DNA of 21,508 nucleotides from the NCBI GenBank assembly GCA_045105075.1, contig JBGCDD010000061.1:1-21508 (forward strand), in the 5' to 3' direction. Made by a program: the position numbers and the translations under genes. Shown here in pieces: positions 21,131 to 21,508 of the stretch (the stretch's first letter is position 1; every line of letters begins with the position of its first letter). Origin of the DNA: JBGCDD01 sp045105075. GTDB lineage: Bacteria > Pseudomonadota > Alphaproteobacteria > Rhodobacterales > Rhodobacteraceae. Under the pieces are notes generated by a model. The model saw nothing but the letters and a program-made list of their open reading frames with translations, was not told where the DNA came from and searched no databases.

Positions 21131-21508
21131 ATGCGGTCCTACATCATCCACATGACCGGTGACATCAATCGCCAGTCCAATGCCAAGACGCTGCTGTCGA
21201 CGCTGCCCGGCGCGCGCATTGTTGATGCCGTTGTCGGGTCTGTGGTCGGGCGCGATACGGCGACAAAACCGCGCCCGGGAAATCTGTTTCGCCCGCGCCG
21301 CCTGTTGGACCGCTCCGGAATGGCTCGGCTGTATGCGCCGCACTTGCCGGGGCTGCAAACCCTGTGTCAGGTGGTTGGGCGCATGGCAGTTCAACGGGTC
21401 ACCCCGCCATAAAAGGCAAGGCCGCACGCAAAGCCCAGCGCGCCTGGTATCATGCACAAGTGGCAATGCGCCCGCAAAACAACCTGATCCGGCACATCCC
21501 GTCCAAGC
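21131..21508 (+). pseudogene. Probable broken glycosyltransferase-25-like gene, runs to window edge
   Basis: From the ATG at 21131 a 93-codon frame begins MRSYIIHMTGDINRQSNA and LLSTLPGARIVDAVVG. This closely resembles the opening of LPS-type glycosyltransferase family 25 proteins (MRSYIIHM..., then a P-A-x-VVDAV segment). The frame ends at TAA 21410-21412. Shifting one base there continues open to the window edge with text like the basic tail of such proteins (KGKAARKAQRAWYHAQVAM, then NNLIRHIPSK). The middle domain of over 100 residues is missing. I read this as an internally deleted, frameshifted remnant. Alternatives are an unrelated short gene, or an intact gene with a sequencing error. 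No good Shine-Dalgarno precedes the ATG. Confidence 0.4.

Overview
The window looks like chromosome of a marine alphaproteobacterium of the order Rhodobacterales (Roseobacter group). The evidence is high GC content, the gene order rsmB - heparinase-like - purH beside dapB - rbfA - truB - rpsO - pnp, RTX-type calcium-binding proteins, and two proteins ending in a VPLPA-type C-terminal sorting signal. Genus cannot be told from the sequence alone. I see no tRNA, rRNA or CRISPR array.

Left part (1-5913). A minus-strand run holds rsmB (16S rRNA methyltransferase), a heparinase II/III-like protein and purH (purine synthesis; its 3' end lies outside the window). A small plus-strand gene of the SDHAF4/DUF1674 family (succinate dehydrogenase assembly) diverges from rsmB. 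A small secreted protein and dapB (lysine/peptidoglycan precursor synthesis) follow on the minus strand.

Middle (5914-12890). dapB and rbfA diverge from an 84-base gap in which two promoter candidates share one -35 region, and rbfA may be leaderless. rbfA overlaps a periplasmic phosphodiester glycosidase-like gene by 4 bases. truB follows with its own promoter candidate. Between truB and rpsO lie a four-helix membrane protein, a large RTX protein, a DUF1643 protein and a second RTX protein with a hydrophobic N-terminus. rpsO has a promoter candidate, a leader with a strong hairpin and a clear terminator.

Right part (12891-21508). rpsO and pnp, often neighbours in bacteria, are separated by an unrecognised lysine-rich protein and a minus-strand SGNH-hydrolase lipoprotein. 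pnp has a hairpin-rich leader and a strong terminator. About 950 gene-free bases follow, holding a decayed IS1595-like transposase fragment and a compact cluster of four hairpins. Next come two VPLPA-CTERM proteins (spondin-domain and SGNH hydrolase), a five-helix membrane protein, and a probably broken glycosyltransferase-25-like gene at the edge.

Overall, housekeeping genes for translation and RNA processing (rsmB, rbfA, truB, rpsO, pnp) and biosynthesis (purH, dapB) form a conserved backbone. Surface and secreted-protein genes have settled at its junctions. I found no unmistakable new defence or mobile system. The best candidates for something undescribed are the lysine-rich protein at 12981-13994, the hairpin cluster at 17944-18060 and the shared-core divergent promoter at 5941-5991.
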